From CBDAMZ01 sp965197375 (GTDB taxonomy: Bacteria; Acidobacteriota; Vicinamibacteria; Vicinamibacterales; UBA8438): a DNA stretch of 64,000 nucleotides. Location: NCBI GenBank assembly GCA_965197375.1, contig CBDAMZ010000004.1:1-64000 (forward strand). The letters run 5' to 3'. The stretch's first letter is position 1; each line of letters starts with the position of its first letter. This document shows, one piece after another, positions 27,063-36,096 of the stretch. The notes under the pieces were generated by a model. That model was given only the letters and a program-made list of their open reading frames with translations. It did not search any database and was not told where the DNA came from. Position numbers and translations under genes: made by a program.

Positions 27063-28337
27063 ATGGTTAGACGGTTGAGACTGTACGCTGTGTTCTGCAG
27101 CGCGCTCAGCCTGGTTGTGTCTAGCTGCGCAACGCGGACAACGCTTGAGATCCCAGGGGCAGAAGCGACATTTCAGGCGGAGGTGCTGTCTACCGGCGCC
27201 GTGGATCTGGAGACGCAGCTCTCGCAATATGTGGTGGCCCAGCAGGCGCTGGCGGCGGATAACTTTAATGACGCGAAAGCCGCGTTGGAGCGCTTAACAA
27301 AGGCGGCTGGCAGCTCAACTAGATTTCTTGTGCAAGCGGCCGCCAGGGCCGACGATATCGAAACAATGCGCGCGCAGTTTAAACCACTATCTGAGTTCCT
27401 GGCTGCGATGGATCTGCCGCTGGGGTACGCACGGGCGTACTGTCCGATGTACGACGGAGGTTCTAACTGGGTGCAACTAGACGGTCCAGTCCGAAACCCG
27501 TACTACGGTTCGACGATGCTCACGTGTGGATTCGTTGATGCGGCTCCTGGCGCCCACATGGATCACTCGCCGCGACACAACGGGATCGTCTTCATGGCAC
27601 CAGACAGTTTCCACCACATCGAGGGTGTCTACCCGGAGCCGGGCGTGTTTCGGGTCTATGCTACTGACAACTATCGAGAGCCGGTCGACATTACTTTCTG
27701 GGCGGGGCGCGCCGTGCTTGAAGAGGAGTACGACGAGGAGACCGACGAGTTCCTCGAAGTCGTGGCATTCCCGCTACTCCCCTCGCCTGATGGTGCTTAT
27801 CTCGAGGCTAAAGTCGGCGAGATCCAGGCCCCAGCAGAGTTCACGGCTAAGATTCTGTTCGTTGAGGATTTCCCTGCGGAGAGGTTTGATTTTATTTTCG
27901 CCGAGTATTCGGATGATGACGCTGGTGTGGCGGCATCATTAGGTAGCCTCATTGGGAGCGCACCGCCCGAATCGGTGCCGCTAACAGAACGCATCAGGCC
28001 GCGGATTCCTGAACTGACAAGCGACATCGTGGGCGGGATCGAGACTCGCGATCGAGAGATTCAAGAACTTATTACACGCGGCGGGTTCACGGAAATCTTC
28101 ATACCGGCGCTTCAGGCTAAGGAGCTAGCACTCGCTCTGCATGAGCGCGCTGAAAATTTGTCGTTACGTAGTCGCAACGATGTTCGGATCGCAATTAGGA
28201 GCCTCGTGAGAGCAGCGTGGCTGCTCGACTGGTACGGTGACCTCGGAAATAAGCAGCAGGTCAATGACGCGTACGAGATCTTTGAGGCGGCGGTTGGCGA
28301 AATTTTCCGGGTCTACGACGGTGAAACGGTGCCCTAG
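27063..28337 (+). CDS. Lipoprotein with DUF3347 domain
   Basis: The 424-residue protein has a signal peptide ending in LVVSSC. Then comes a helical segment (YVVAQQALAADNFNDAKAAL) and the strongly conserved YCPMYDGGSNWVQLDGPVRN, PYYGSTMLTCG and more. This is DUF3347, usually found attached to copper/silver RND efflux adaptors. Here it is a stand-alone lipoprotein with an acidic C-terminal half that I do not recognise. Conserved Cys and Met residues suggest metal binding, but that is inference. The ATG at 27063 is preferred over 27057 because AGGGG (27051-27055) is then at normal spacing. Confidence 0.75.
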   Translation: MVRRLRLYAVFCSALSLVVSSCATRTTLEIPGAEATFQAEVLSTGAVDLETQLSQYVVAQQALAADNFNDAKAALERLTKAAGSSTRFLVQAAARADDIETMRAQFKPLSEFLAAMDLPLGYARAYCPMYDGGSNWVQLDGPVRNPYYGSTMLTCGFVDAAPGAHMDHSPRHNGIVFMAPDSFHHIEGVYPEPGVFRVYATDNYREPVDITFWAGRAVLEEEYDEETDEFLEVVAFPLLPSPDGAYLEAKVGEIQAPAEFTAKILFVEDFPAERFDFIFAEYSDDDAGVAASLGSLIGSAPPESVPLTERIRPRIPELTSDIVGGIETRDREIQELITRGGFTEIFIPALQAKELALALHERAENLSLRSRNDVRIAIRSLVRAAWLLDWYGDLGNKQQVNDAYEIFEAAVGEIFRVYDGETVP

Positions 28338-28460
28338 TGGACGCTTGGTCCCAGACATTACATTAGGTGACGAGGTTCGTATGACATTAAACGTCTCTTC
28401 TTTGCCTAGTGCTTCTCGTGCCGTCTAGTTTTTGAGGCAGACGAAGTGTTGAGGTAGAAA

Positions 28461-29702
28461 ATGCAACGATATAGTTGGTGGCTTGTGGCGTTAGTCCTAG
28501 TAAGCGCAGTCATTGCTGGCTCGACGGTCCGAGGCCATGCGCCCATTGCCTCACGGTGGAATTACAACGAGCACTTATTTCCGATCCTACGAGATAACTG
28601 CGGAAGCTGTCATCTCGAGGACGGTGTCGCACCTATGTCGTTGGTGTCCTATCAGGAGGCATATCCCTGGTCGCAATCTATTCGGGAGGAAGTCCTAGGT
28701 CTGCGGATGCCACCCTGGCAGGCCGAGGACGGGTTCGGCGACTTTAAGAACGGCCACTCGCTAGCACCGCACGAGATGGACATGATTCTGGAGTGGTCCA
28801 GTGGAGGTTACCCGCAGGGTCCTCGGGACGTGGAGCTTGATCCGGTCGAGCCGGAAATTGGCTGGAGCCTTGGTGAGCCGGCGCTGATCGTGGAAGTGCC
28901 AGAGCCGTTCGAGTTGGACGCCGGGACGAGCGAGACCGTTCGCTATTTTGTCATTCCCACGGGGACCAATGAGGATCGCTGGATCACGGCGGTCGATTTT
29001 CAGGCAGATGCCCGGCCTGTGGTACGTGGAGTCGCGATCTACGTTGACGCAACGGGCACCGCTCAAGCCCTCGATGGCGCAGATGCCGGTTTGGGGTTTG
29101 CCGCTGCGGATGGCCAGGGCTTTCCGAACGTGGCACCGGTGGCACTTTGGCTACCGGGACAGCAGCCTGTTCAGACAGAGGGAGGGGCGGGTTACCTATT
29201 GCCGGCTGGTGCCGATATGGTTATTCGTATTCACTACAAGAAGACCTGGATTACGGAAGGCCAAGCGTTCAGTGACCAGACTCGCGTCGGATTCTACTTT
29301 GCTAAAGGTACCGCCGCTGCGATTAAGACGATGCTCGTTGAGTCCCCGTCCGTGCTAAGCGGCCGCGAAGTATCGTTCACGTACACGGTCGATGAAGAAG
29401 TTAACTTCCTTGCGTTGCTCCCTGAGGTTAGGATCGAAGCGTTTGACGTCCAGGTTGTGGCTGTCAAGCCAGACGGGTCTCGTGTCCCGATGCTGTTTCT
29501 CCGAGAGCCGGATCCCCAGTGGCTTACCCGCTATTGGTTTGAATCTGCGGTGAGCCTACCGCAGGGTAGTCAGGTTGAAGTAATGGCGCGGCTGAAACCA
29601 GGTGCTGGCGATCTGCCTGGTAGCTCGCTTATTAGCGCTGACACAACCGCGCCCATGCGCTTTCTTATCGATTTTACGCTTGGCGGGACAGCGGCTAATT
29701 GA
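28461..29702 (+). CDS. Exported haem-c / copper monooxygenase-like protein
   Basis: The 413-residue protein has a signal peptide (LVALVLVSAVIAGSTVRG). A single cytochrome c motif CGSCH follows (residues about 48-52, NCGSCHLEDGVAPMSLVSY) with a distal MPPW segment. The C-terminal region resembles copper type II ascorbate-dependent monooxygenases (VIRIHYKKTW). The usual HH pair of the first copper domain appears as RG (RPVVRGVAIYVD), so monooxygenase activity is doubtful. It sits 123 bases after the DUF3347 lipoprotein in the same direction. A periplasmic redox or metal role is likely; the substrate is unknown. Confidence 0.7.
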   Translation: MQRYSWWLVALVLVSAVIAGSTVRGHAPIASRWNYNEHLFPILRDNCGSCHLEDGVAPMSLVSYQEAYPWSQSIREEVLGLRMPPWQAEDGFGDFKNGHSLAPHEMDMILEWSSGGYPQGPRDVELDPVEPEIGWSLGEPALIVEVPEPFELDAGTSETVRYFVIPTGTNEDRWITAVDFQADARPVVRGVAIYVDATGTAQALDGADAGLGFAAADGQGFPNVAPVALWLPGQQPVQTEGGAGYLLPAGADMVIRIHYKKTWITEGQAFSDQTRVGFYFAKGTAAAIKTMLVESPSVLSGREVSFTYTVDEEVNFLALLPEVRIEAFDVQVVAVKPDGSRVPMLFLREPDPQWLTRYWFESAVSLPQGSQVEVMARLKPGAGDLPGSSLISADTTAPMRFLIDFTLGGTAAN

Positions 29703-29727
29703 GTCTAGCTTTGGGGATTACGGCAAG

Positions 29728-30783
29728 CTATTGGTCCAGTAGCCCGTCGACGCGCATTAGCTCGGCGTTGAGCAGCGCTGCACCGACGGCGCCGCGAATC
29801 GTGTTGTGCCCAAGTACGACGACCTTGTAGTCGAGGACCGGACAGCGTCTGAGTCGCCCGACCGTTACGGTCATCCCCCCATCTCGGTCGGCGTCGAGGC
29901 GGGGCTGCGGACGCGCCGGATCATCCAGGTAGACGATCGGGTGAGGGGGCGCACTCGGTAACTGCTCAGCTTGGGGTCGTCCCGAAAAGGTCCGGAAGGC
30001 CTCTCTGATATCATCCACCGCCGGTGACGTATCGAATCCAACCGACACCATTTCCGTGTGGCCGTTGACGACTGGAACCCTGGTGGTCTGGGCGCTCACG
30101 ACTACTGGATGCGGCTCCACCACGTTCCCCTTGAGACAACCGAGGATTTTCTTAGTCTCCGTCTCGATTTTTTCTTCTTCGCCGTTAATGAAGGGAATCA
30201 CGTTTCCGACGATGTCGAGCGATGCCACGCCAGGATACCCTGCACCGGAGACCGCCTGCAGCGTTGTGACTGTCACCGAACAAAGTCCAAATTGACGCAG
30301 CGGCGCGAGTGCCATTGCCAACACGACAACCGAACAGTTCGGGTTGGTCACGATCCGACCCGGCCACCCACGCCCTTTCACCTGTTGCGTGAGCAGATGC
30401 AGATGATCTGGGTTGATCTCCGGAACTAGGAGCGGAACGTCTGGTTCCATGCGGTGGTTACGGGCGTTGCTAATCACTATGTGCCCAGCAGCTGCGAACG
30501 CAGGTTCGACCTCACCCGCCACAGAGGCATCAAGACCGGAAAAAACGAGTCTAGGCCCTTCATCCGGCGTACACGGCCTCACGACTAGGTCGGCGGCATC
30601 ATCTGGCCGTGGCGTAGGGAGTCGCCACGGTGTGGCATCGGAGTACCGGCGGCCAGCCGATCGTTCGCTCGCAGCTACCCATGTGACGTCAAACCATGGG
30701 TGGCTAGCGAGTTCAGCTATGAACTCCTGCCCCACTATTCCGGTGGCGCCGAGGATGCCGACGTCGAGGCGCTGTGGCATCAC
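29728..30783 (-). CDS. asd: Aspartate-semialdehyde dehydrogenase
   Basis: The enzyme reduces aspartyl phosphate to the semialdehyde, the branch point to lysine, threonine and methionine. The 351-residue protein has the NADP-binding start DVGILGATGIVGQEF and the catalytic cysteine in VTNPNCSVVVLAMAL, close to the archaeal/fungal type of Asd. The ATG overlaps the lysC stop (ATGA, 30780-30783). It is the last gene of the five-gene aspartate-family operon. Confidence 0.95.
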   Translation of the reverse strand: MMPQRLDVGILGATGIVGQEFIAELASHPWFDVTWVAASERSAGRRYSDATPWRLPTPRPDDAADLVVRPCTPDEGPRLVFSGLDASVAGEVEPAFAAAGHIVISNARNHRMEPDVPLLVPEINPDHLHLLTQQVKGRGWPGRIVTNPNCSVVVLAMALAPLRQFGLCSVTVTTLQAVSGAGYPGVASLDIVGNVIPFINGEEEKIETETKKILGCLKGNVVEPHPVVVSAQTTRVPVVNGHTEMVSVGFDTSPAVDDIREAFRTFSGRPQAEQLPSAPPHPIVYLDDPARPQPRLDADRDGGMTVTVGRLRRCPVLDYKVVVLGHNTIRGAVGAALLNAELMRVDGLLDQ

Positions 30784-32045
30784 CTCGTCCCCGAGGCGGC
30801 GACGGTATCGCTTTGAGGGAAGAACTCGTCGTGAACGGCACGTACGGCCCGGTCGACGTGTTCAGCCGTGATGACGCAGGCTATTTTCATCTCGGATGAA
30901 CTGATGCAGTCGATATTGATTCCTTCGCGTGCGAGGACTTCGAACATGCGGGCCGCCAGCCCTGGCATGGAGGCCAGCCGCGACCCAACAATTGAGATGT
31001 TGGCAACGTTACGTTCGACAATACCCTCGCTGGCAACTCCCTCCGCTTTCCAGTGGTCGAGTAATCGCACGGCGCCGTCGGCGTATTCTTCATCTAGGAC
31101 GAAGGTAATCTGGCCGCGGCCTTCTGAGCTTGCGCTCTGGATGATCAGGCGGACATTAATGTTATCAGCCGCGAGATCCTTGAACACTCGCGCCGCCATC
31201 CCCGGGCGATCTGGCACTTCAAGGAGCGTGACCTTAACGATTTTTTTGTGACTACTCACCCCAACAACTGCAGCTTGTTCCATCGTCATGTCTTCGCCTC
31301 CGCGGATCCAGGTGCCTGTCATCATGTGAAAGCTCGACCGCACGTGGATTGGAATGTCGTGGGCTAGGCACACTTCGGCTGCGCGCGGATGGATCACCTT
31401 GGCGCCGCTCGATGCCATCTCGATTGCTTCTTCATAACGGAGGGTCGGCCACCGCCTGGTGTTTGGCACCACCGCCGGATCGGCGGACAGGACACCATCG
31501 ACGTCGGTATAGATTTCACAGACGCTGGCACCAAGGGCTGCCGCGACCGCAGCGGCGGTAATATCACTCCCGCCGCGCCCAAGCGTTGTGACCTCGTGGT
31601 CATCGGTGACACCCTGAAAGCCAGTGATGATGACGACACGGCCATCATCGAGTTCGTCGAGGATACGCTTCGTGTCGATCGACTGAATGCGGGCAATGTT
31701 AAACGCGCTATCGGTTCTGAGCCCACACTGTGCAGCGGTCAAGGAGATCGCTGGAATTCCCTTATCCTGAAGAGCAAGCCCTAGTAGCGAGACTGAGACC
31801 TGTTCGCCGGTAGCTAGCAGGAGGTCCATCTCGCGGCCTTGCGGACGGCTGGTAACTGCGTGAGCTAACGATATAAGTTGGTCGGTTGTCTTGCCCATGG
31901 CCGATAGCACGGTGACGAGGCGTGGGTTGTCTGGGAGTGACCGCGCCACACGATCGGCAATGGCGCAAATTCGATCAAGAGTGGCTATCGACGAGCCACC
32001 GAATTTTTTAACTACGATGGGAGAGGACGCATGCTGCCCGGTCAT
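30780..32045 (-). CDS. lysC: Aspartate kinase
   Basis: The 421-residue monofunctional aspartokinase has VVKKFGGSSIATLDR at the N-terminus. The kinase core holds TTLGRGGSDITAAAVAAALGA and CEIYTDVDGVLSADP. Two ACT domains lie at the C-terminus (VPDRPGMAARVFKDLA; ISIVGSRLASMPGLAARMF), where lysine and/or threonine would bind for feedback control. It starts 6 bases after the ornithine cyclodeaminase-like gene and is translationally coupled to asd. Confidence 0.96.
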   Translation of the reverse strand: MTGQHASSPIVVKKFGGSSIATLDRICAIADRVARSLPDNPRLVTVLSAMGKTTDQLISLAHAVTSRPQGREMDLLLATGEQVSVSLLGLALQDKGIPAISLTAAQCGLRTDSAFNIARIQSIDTKRILDELDDGRVVIITGFQGVTDDHEVTTLGRGGSDITAAAVAAALGASVCEIYTDVDGVLSADPAVVPNTRRWPTLRYEEAIEMASSGAKVIHPRAAEVCLAHDIPIHVRSSFHMMTGTWIRGGEDMTMEQAAVVGVSSHKKIVKVTLLEVPDRPGMAARVFKDLAADNINVRLIIQSASSEGRGQITFVLDEEYADGAVRLLDHWKAEGVASEGIVERNVANISIVGSRLASMPGLAARMFEVLAREGINIDCISSSEMKIACVITAEHVDRAVRAVHDEFFPQSDTVAASGTR

Positions 32046-32051
32046 TTGTGC

Positions 32052-33329
32052 TCACCCCGTATCCGAAGATACCACGCCTCCTAAGACGGACCTCGTCGAG
32101 GCTTCTTCAGATGCCTTGAGCTGGGTGGTTAACTGATGCAGGAGGAGCCCGACGTCCGTGACGATCCCAACCGCATGCGAGGAACCGCGATCTGAGAGCT
32201 TTGTGATGACTGCCGGATTGATATCAACGCACACCACCCTAACACTTGAGGGCAACATATTACCGACACCGATGCTATGAAGCATCGTTGATAGCATGAC
32301 AACCATCGTGGCACCCTGAAGTGCTTCAGCGTATCGGTCCTGGGCCGCAATCAGGTCCATAATGGTGTCCGGTAGAGGCCCGTCGTCGCGGATGCTTCCT
32401 GCGAGTACGTAATCGACACCATGTGTGATGGCCTCGTACATGATTCCGGACCTGAGCACGCCCTGCTCGACCGCTGCTCGGAGGCCGCCGGCACGATTAA
32501 TCACGTTAATCGCACGCATGTGATTTCGATGTCCCTCTTCCACCGCGACGCCAGCCTCGAGGTCTACCCCCAGTGAGGTGCCAAACAATGCATACTCGAC
32601 ATCATGCACGGCCAGCGCATTGCCGGCGAGCAGTAGGTCCACGTAGCCGCGACGGATGAGTTCGGCAAGGTGCTGGACGCCGCCGCTGTGAACCACCACA
32701 GGTCCGGCAACGAACGCGACACGCCCACCCTCACGTTTGACCATTTGCATCATCGCAAGGATCTTAGCCACGCTTACTTCGACCCGGCGTTCCGTCGATA
32801 CGTTATTGGTCATAAATGCAAAGCCGAGTCGATCGCGCTCGAGAAATTCTGGTGATACGCGGATTCCATCGACCCCACATACCACTAAGTCGCCTCGCCG
32901 TACGTCGCGTAGTTTCCGACAAGTTGCAAGCTTCTTCTCGATGACGATGACCGCGTCCATTCGTTGCCCGGCGACTTCCAACCAGCGTCCGTCGTGACGC
33001 ACATAAGTGCGATGGTTAGTTGTGGAATAGAAATCGTCTGGCACGCAACCAGATTCCTCAGCCTGGCTCAGCTCGGCGTCGCCCTTTGGCGGCTGGTGAC
33101 AGCCGAGCGGCATCAAGTCCTCGAGCAAGTGGCGTAAGACAGTGCGGTCCGATGCCGTAATCTTGAGCGTAAGGTGTGAAAACTCGTCGTTAGTCCGTCC
33201 GATATCGAAACGCAGCACCTCAAACTTCGCGTGCCGCTCGATAACCTTGTCAAAAATTACGTTGAGCAACTGCGAGTCGATCAGGTGCCCTTCAGCTTCG
33301 ACGATTTCGCTGAGCCAAGGCTGGTTCAT
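32052..33329 (-). CDS. Ornithine cyclodeaminase-like protein (LOR/SDH conserved region family)
   Basis: The 425-residue protein matches the family historically labelled LOR/SDH bifunctional conserved region (TIGR00300). It has EAEGHLIDSQLLNVIFD and FEVLRFDIGRTNDEFSHLTL in the N-domain, then a Rossmann-like C-domain (GVDYVLAGSIRDDGPLPDT, VVCVDINPAVITKLSDRGS). Characterised relatives are archaeal ornithine cyclodeaminase and the C-terminal part of cyanobacterial AgrE/ArgZ, which make proline from ornithine. No arginine dihydrolase domain is fused here. It lies 20 bases after thrC and 6 before lysC. Its substrate in this setting is unknown. Confidence 0.8.
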   Translation of the reverse strand: MNQPWLSEIVEAEGHLIDSQLLNVIFDKVIERHAKFEVLRFDIGRTNDEFSHLTLKITASDRTVLRHLLEDLMPLGCHQPPKGDAELSQAEESGCVPDDFYSTTNHRTYVRHDGRWLEVAGQRMDAVIVIEKKLATCRKLRDVRRGDLVVCGVDGIRVSPEFLERDRLGFAFMTNNVSTERRVEVSVAKILAMMQMVKREGGRVAFVAGPVVVHSGGVQHLAELIRRGYVDLLLAGNALAVHDVEYALFGTSLGVDLEAGVAVEEGHRNHMRAINVINRAGGLRAAVEQGVLRSGIMYEAITHGVDYVLAGSIRDDGPLPDTIMDLIAAQDRYAEALQGATMVVMLSTMLHSIGVGNMLPSSVRVVCVDINPAVITKLSDRGSSHAVGIVTDVGLLLHQLTTQLKASEEASTRSVLGGVVSSDTG

Positions 33330-33349
33330 AGATATGTGTCACCCACGTG

Positions 33350-34588
33350 CTAATTAGGCTGGCGCCCGGCGATGAAGGCCTCGAACTCGTTAAGTGTTCG
33401 GCCAAGGGTGATTGGCTTCGGAACGGTTGCCGCCATGATTTCAGCAGTTTTATATCCGTTGCCAGTTACGCAGATGACAATGGATTCGTCTTTTGCAATA
33501 ACGTCGCTTTGGATCAACTTGATCGCTGACGCGAGGGTCGTTCCACCGGCCGGCTCCGTAAAGATACCCTCGGCCTGTCCCAGCAGGTGGATCGCTTCGA
33601 GGATTTCCCTATCATTTGCCATAGCCCCCCAGCCGCCCGTGTTACGAACGGTCTTCAGGACTTGAAGCCCGTCGGCCGGGTTACCGATAGCGATCGATTT
33701 TGCGATCGTGTTCGGTTTAACGGGTTCTGGGTGCTCAAGCTCGTTCTCGAGCGCATGGATGATCGGGGCGCAGCCAGCGGCTTGTGCTGCGTGAATCCGT
33801 GGCAGTTCCCCATCGACTAGGCCGGCGTCTCGCAGCTCCAGAAAGCCGCGCTCGATGCGAGGCAGCAACGTGCCGCCGGCGACCGGTACGACGACATGAC
33901 GAGGAAACTTCCAGCCGAGTTGCTCGACGATCTCAAACCCACAGGTCTTTGCTCCCTCAGCATAGTAGCTGCGTAAGTTTATATTGGCGAATCCCCACCC
34001 GTGGCGGTCGCCAACCTGCGTGCACAAGCGATTGACGTCATCATAGGTGCCATCGATCGCCACTACGTGGGGCCCAGAGATCGCGCAGCCTAGGATCTTG
34101 CCTGGTTCGAGGGTTTGGGGAATAAAGACGTAGCACTCGAGCCCGAGACGCGCGGCATGGGCGGCCACGCTGTTGGCCAAGTTGCCAGTTGATGCGCAGC
34201 CCAACACCTTAAAGCCAAGCTCAATGGCTCGGGTTGCTGCTACTGGGACCACCCGATCCTTGTAGGATAGCGTCGGATGATTGACGGAGTCATCCTTAAG
34301 GTAGAGCTCGCGCAGGCCAAGCTCACGCGCAAGGCGGTCGGCGCGGACGAGCGGCGTGTAGCCGGACTCCAGGCCGGTGAGCGGATCCCCCTCAATCGGC
34401 AGGAGTTCACGATATCGCCAGAGGTTTGGGGGACGTGACGCGATCAACTCTCGGGTTAGTGTCTTCCGGATGGCATCACGGTCATATGTCACCTCGAGCG
34501 GTCCCAGGCAGCGGTCGCACACGTAGAGAGCTTCCGTCGGAAACGGGGTCTTGCACAGCGTACACTGTAGACCCGTGAGGTAGTTCAT
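33350..34588 (-). CDS. thrC: Threonine synthase
   Basis: This PLP enzyme converts O-phosphohomoserine to threonine. It opens with a zinc-ribbon (LQCTLCKTPFPTEALYVCDR, four Cys), as in the class of threonine synthases with an N-terminal rubredoxin-like knuckle. The PLP lysine follows in NHPTLSYKDRVV, then CASTGNLANSVAAHAARLG and VPVAGGTLLPR. The ATG at 34588 overlaps the hom stop as ATGA (34585-34588), which favours it over an upstream in-frame start. The protein has 412 residues. Confidence 0.94.
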   Translation of the reverse strand: MNYLTGLQCTLCKTPFPTEALYVCDRCLGPLEVTYDRDAIRKTLTRELIASRPPNLWRYRELLPIEGDPLTGLESGYTPLVRADRLARELGLRELYLKDDSVNHPTLSYKDRVVPVAATRAIELGFKVLGCASTGNLANSVAAHAARLGLECYVFIPQTLEPGKILGCAISGPHVVAIDGTYDDVNRLCTQVGDRHGWGFANINLRSYYAEGAKTCGFEIVEQLGWKFPRHVVVPVAGGTLLPRIERGFLELRDAGLVDGELPRIHAAQAAGCAPIIHALENELEHPEPVKPNTIAKSIAIGNPADGLQVLKTVRNTGGWGAMANDREILEAIHLLGQAEGIFTEPAGGTTLASAIKLIQSDVIAKDESIVICVTGNGYKTAEIMAATVPKPITLGRTLNEFEAFIAGRQPN

Positions 34589-35859
34589 AGAGGACGTTTG
34601 CCTTGCGTTAGGATCGGCATCCATAATGGTGGACGAGCGTGGAAGTCGAACGATTTAATTTCGTCTAGCGCCTTGGTCGCCGCTGCTGCGCTGCAGGCCT
34701 CGAGGGTGACGACGAACGGCAATTCGGCCTTCGACCAACCAGGCTCCTGCAGCACGGCATCGACGTTGGCGCCGTGACGCGAGAATGCATCGGCCAAGGC
34801 AGCGATGATCCCTGGCCGGTCAGCAACAATGAACCTGACGTAGTGGGGCGCGGTGAAGTCTCGGTCCACGCTGTCGGCCGGTTCAATTGCTTGCCACGTA
34901 ACGGTCACGTCGTCGACACCACGGGCAATCGATTCCAGGTCAGACACGACCGCCACCGCGGTCGAATTGCCTCCGGCTCCAGAGCCGGAGAATGCGGTCT
35001 CGCCTCCGTAGACTCCTTCGACAACGACAACATTCTGGCTACCCTCGACTCGTGCCAGTGTGGATGATAAGGGCACGAGAGTAGGTTGCACTGACGCAAG
35101 CACCCGGCGGTTGTCAGACTGGACTAGCTCTGCACTGGAGACTTGGCGGATCGTGCACCCAAGGCGTTTCGCATAGATAAAGTCGATCGGTTCGATGGCC
35201 CTGATCGAGCGTGTTGGGATCTGATGCATCTCGATCTCGCGCCGCAGGCCGACTGTGGACAAAATTGCCAGCTTGGCTTGCGCGTCGAACCCGTCGACGT
35301 CGGCCGTTGAGTCTACCTCAGCGTAACCACGCTTCTGGGCTTCTGCCAGTGCGTCAGAAAATGCAACCTTCGTTGCTTCCATGCTGGTGAGAATGTAATT
35401 GCACGTACCGTTTAAAATACCGAGAATGCGAAGCAGGTCGTCGCCGGCCAGGCCTTCGCGAATGCCTCTGATGACCGGGATGCCACCGGCAACCGCCGCT
35501 TCAAAAAGCAGGGAGCGGTGTTGCTGTCGCGCAAGAGCCATCAGCGTTGAGCCATGTCGAGCCATGACCTGCTTATTGGCCGTGACGACCGATTTCCCGG
35601 CCTTCAGCGACTGACGAATCCACTCGGTGGCTTGGCTCAGGCCGCCGATTAGCTCAACGACAACGTCGACATCGGAGGCCACCACTTCGTTGAAGTCGTC
35701 AGTCCAGATAACATCGGCCGGTATCCGGTCGGCCTTCTTCCGCTCGATGTTCCGGTTGCAGATGTGGGTTAGGTGGAGCCGCTGATGCGAAGCCTCACAC
35801 AGGATTCGCCCGACGGCCTGTCCGACCGTACCGAAACCGACAAGAGCCACGGTGAGCAC
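34585..35859 (-). CDS. hom: Homoserine dehydrogenase
   Basis: The 424-residue protein starts at GTG 35859. It has the NAD(P)-binding motif VGFGTVGQAVGRIL and the family signature near residues 185-205 (GYAEVDSTADVDGFDAQAK). A C-terminal ACT domain (VRFIVADRPGIIAALADAFS) is usual for allosteric threonine feedback. It is the first structural gene of hom-thrC-ocd-lysC-asd. A leader of roughly 230 bases with a terminator hairpin lies upstream, so the operon is likely controlled by attenuation. Confidence 0.96.
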   Translation of the reverse strand: MLTVALVGFGTVGQAVGRILCEASHQRLHLTHICNRNIERKKADRIPADVIWTDDFNEVVASDVDVVVELIGGLSQATEWIRQSLKAGKSVVTANKQVMARHGSTLMALARQQHRSLLFEAAVAGGIPVIRGIREGLAGDDLLRILGILNGTCNYILTSMEATKVAFSDALAEAQKRGYAEVDSTADVDGFDAQAKLAILSTVGLRREIEMHQIPTRSIRAIEPIDFIYAKRLGCTIRQVSSAELVQSDNRRVLASVQPTLVPLSSTLARVEGSQNVVVVEGVYGGETAFSGSGAGGNSTAVAVVSDLESIARGVDDVTVTWQAIEPADSVDRDFTAPHYVRFIVADRPGIIAALADAFSRHGANVDAVLQEPGWSKAELPFVVTLEACSAAAATKALDEIKSFDFHARPPLWMPILTQGKRPL

Positions 35860-35915
35860 GTGCGAACCTCGATATTGGCAGCCTCTGGATGGTACCTTCG
35901 GCTTTTCTTAAAGAA

Positions 35916-35949
35916 AAGGGCCATCGCCCGGTCTCGGATGATGGCCCTT
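35916..35949 (-). terminator. Intrinsic terminator hairpin in the hom leader (attenuator)
   Basis: A perfect 10-bp stem is formed by AAGGGCCATC (35916-35925, + strand) and GATGGCCCTT (35940-35949) with a 14-base loop. Read on the minus strand it is followed by TTCTTT, giving a U-rich tail; on the plus strand nothing similar follows. hom and murQ are divergent here, so a terminator between them is only sensible as an attenuator inside the hom transcript. It ends about 50 bases before the hom GTG. Confidence 0.8.
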
Positions 35950-35976
35950 CTCGATCCTTGTTCCGCGTTGGCTACA

Positions 35977-36066
35977 TCACCCGCTACCAGTCCCCAACCG
36001 GGTGGGACCGGTCAAGGCCGGTAGCGTGGATATCCGATATGTTGTGGCTACACTCGGGGCGCACAT
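35977..36066 (-). CDS. Candidate threonine-rich leader peptide (thrL-like)
   Basis: This is a 29-codon frame, ATG at 36066-36064 and TGA at 35979-35977, lying between the predicted promoter and the terminator hairpin of the hom operon. Six of 29 residues are threonine (positions 8, 9, 14, 19, 22, 26) plus one isoleucine at 12, including an adjacent ACA ACA pair. The ribosome-binding sequence is weak (GAGA about 8 bases upstream). Position, size and Thr content match an attenuation leader, but translation is not shown and the frame is short enough to arise by chance. Confidence 0.55.
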   Translation of the reverse strand: MCAPSVATTYRISTLPALTGPTRLGTGSG

Positions 36067-36096
36067 ATCAATTTCTCAGGCTCAGAACAATCGAAT

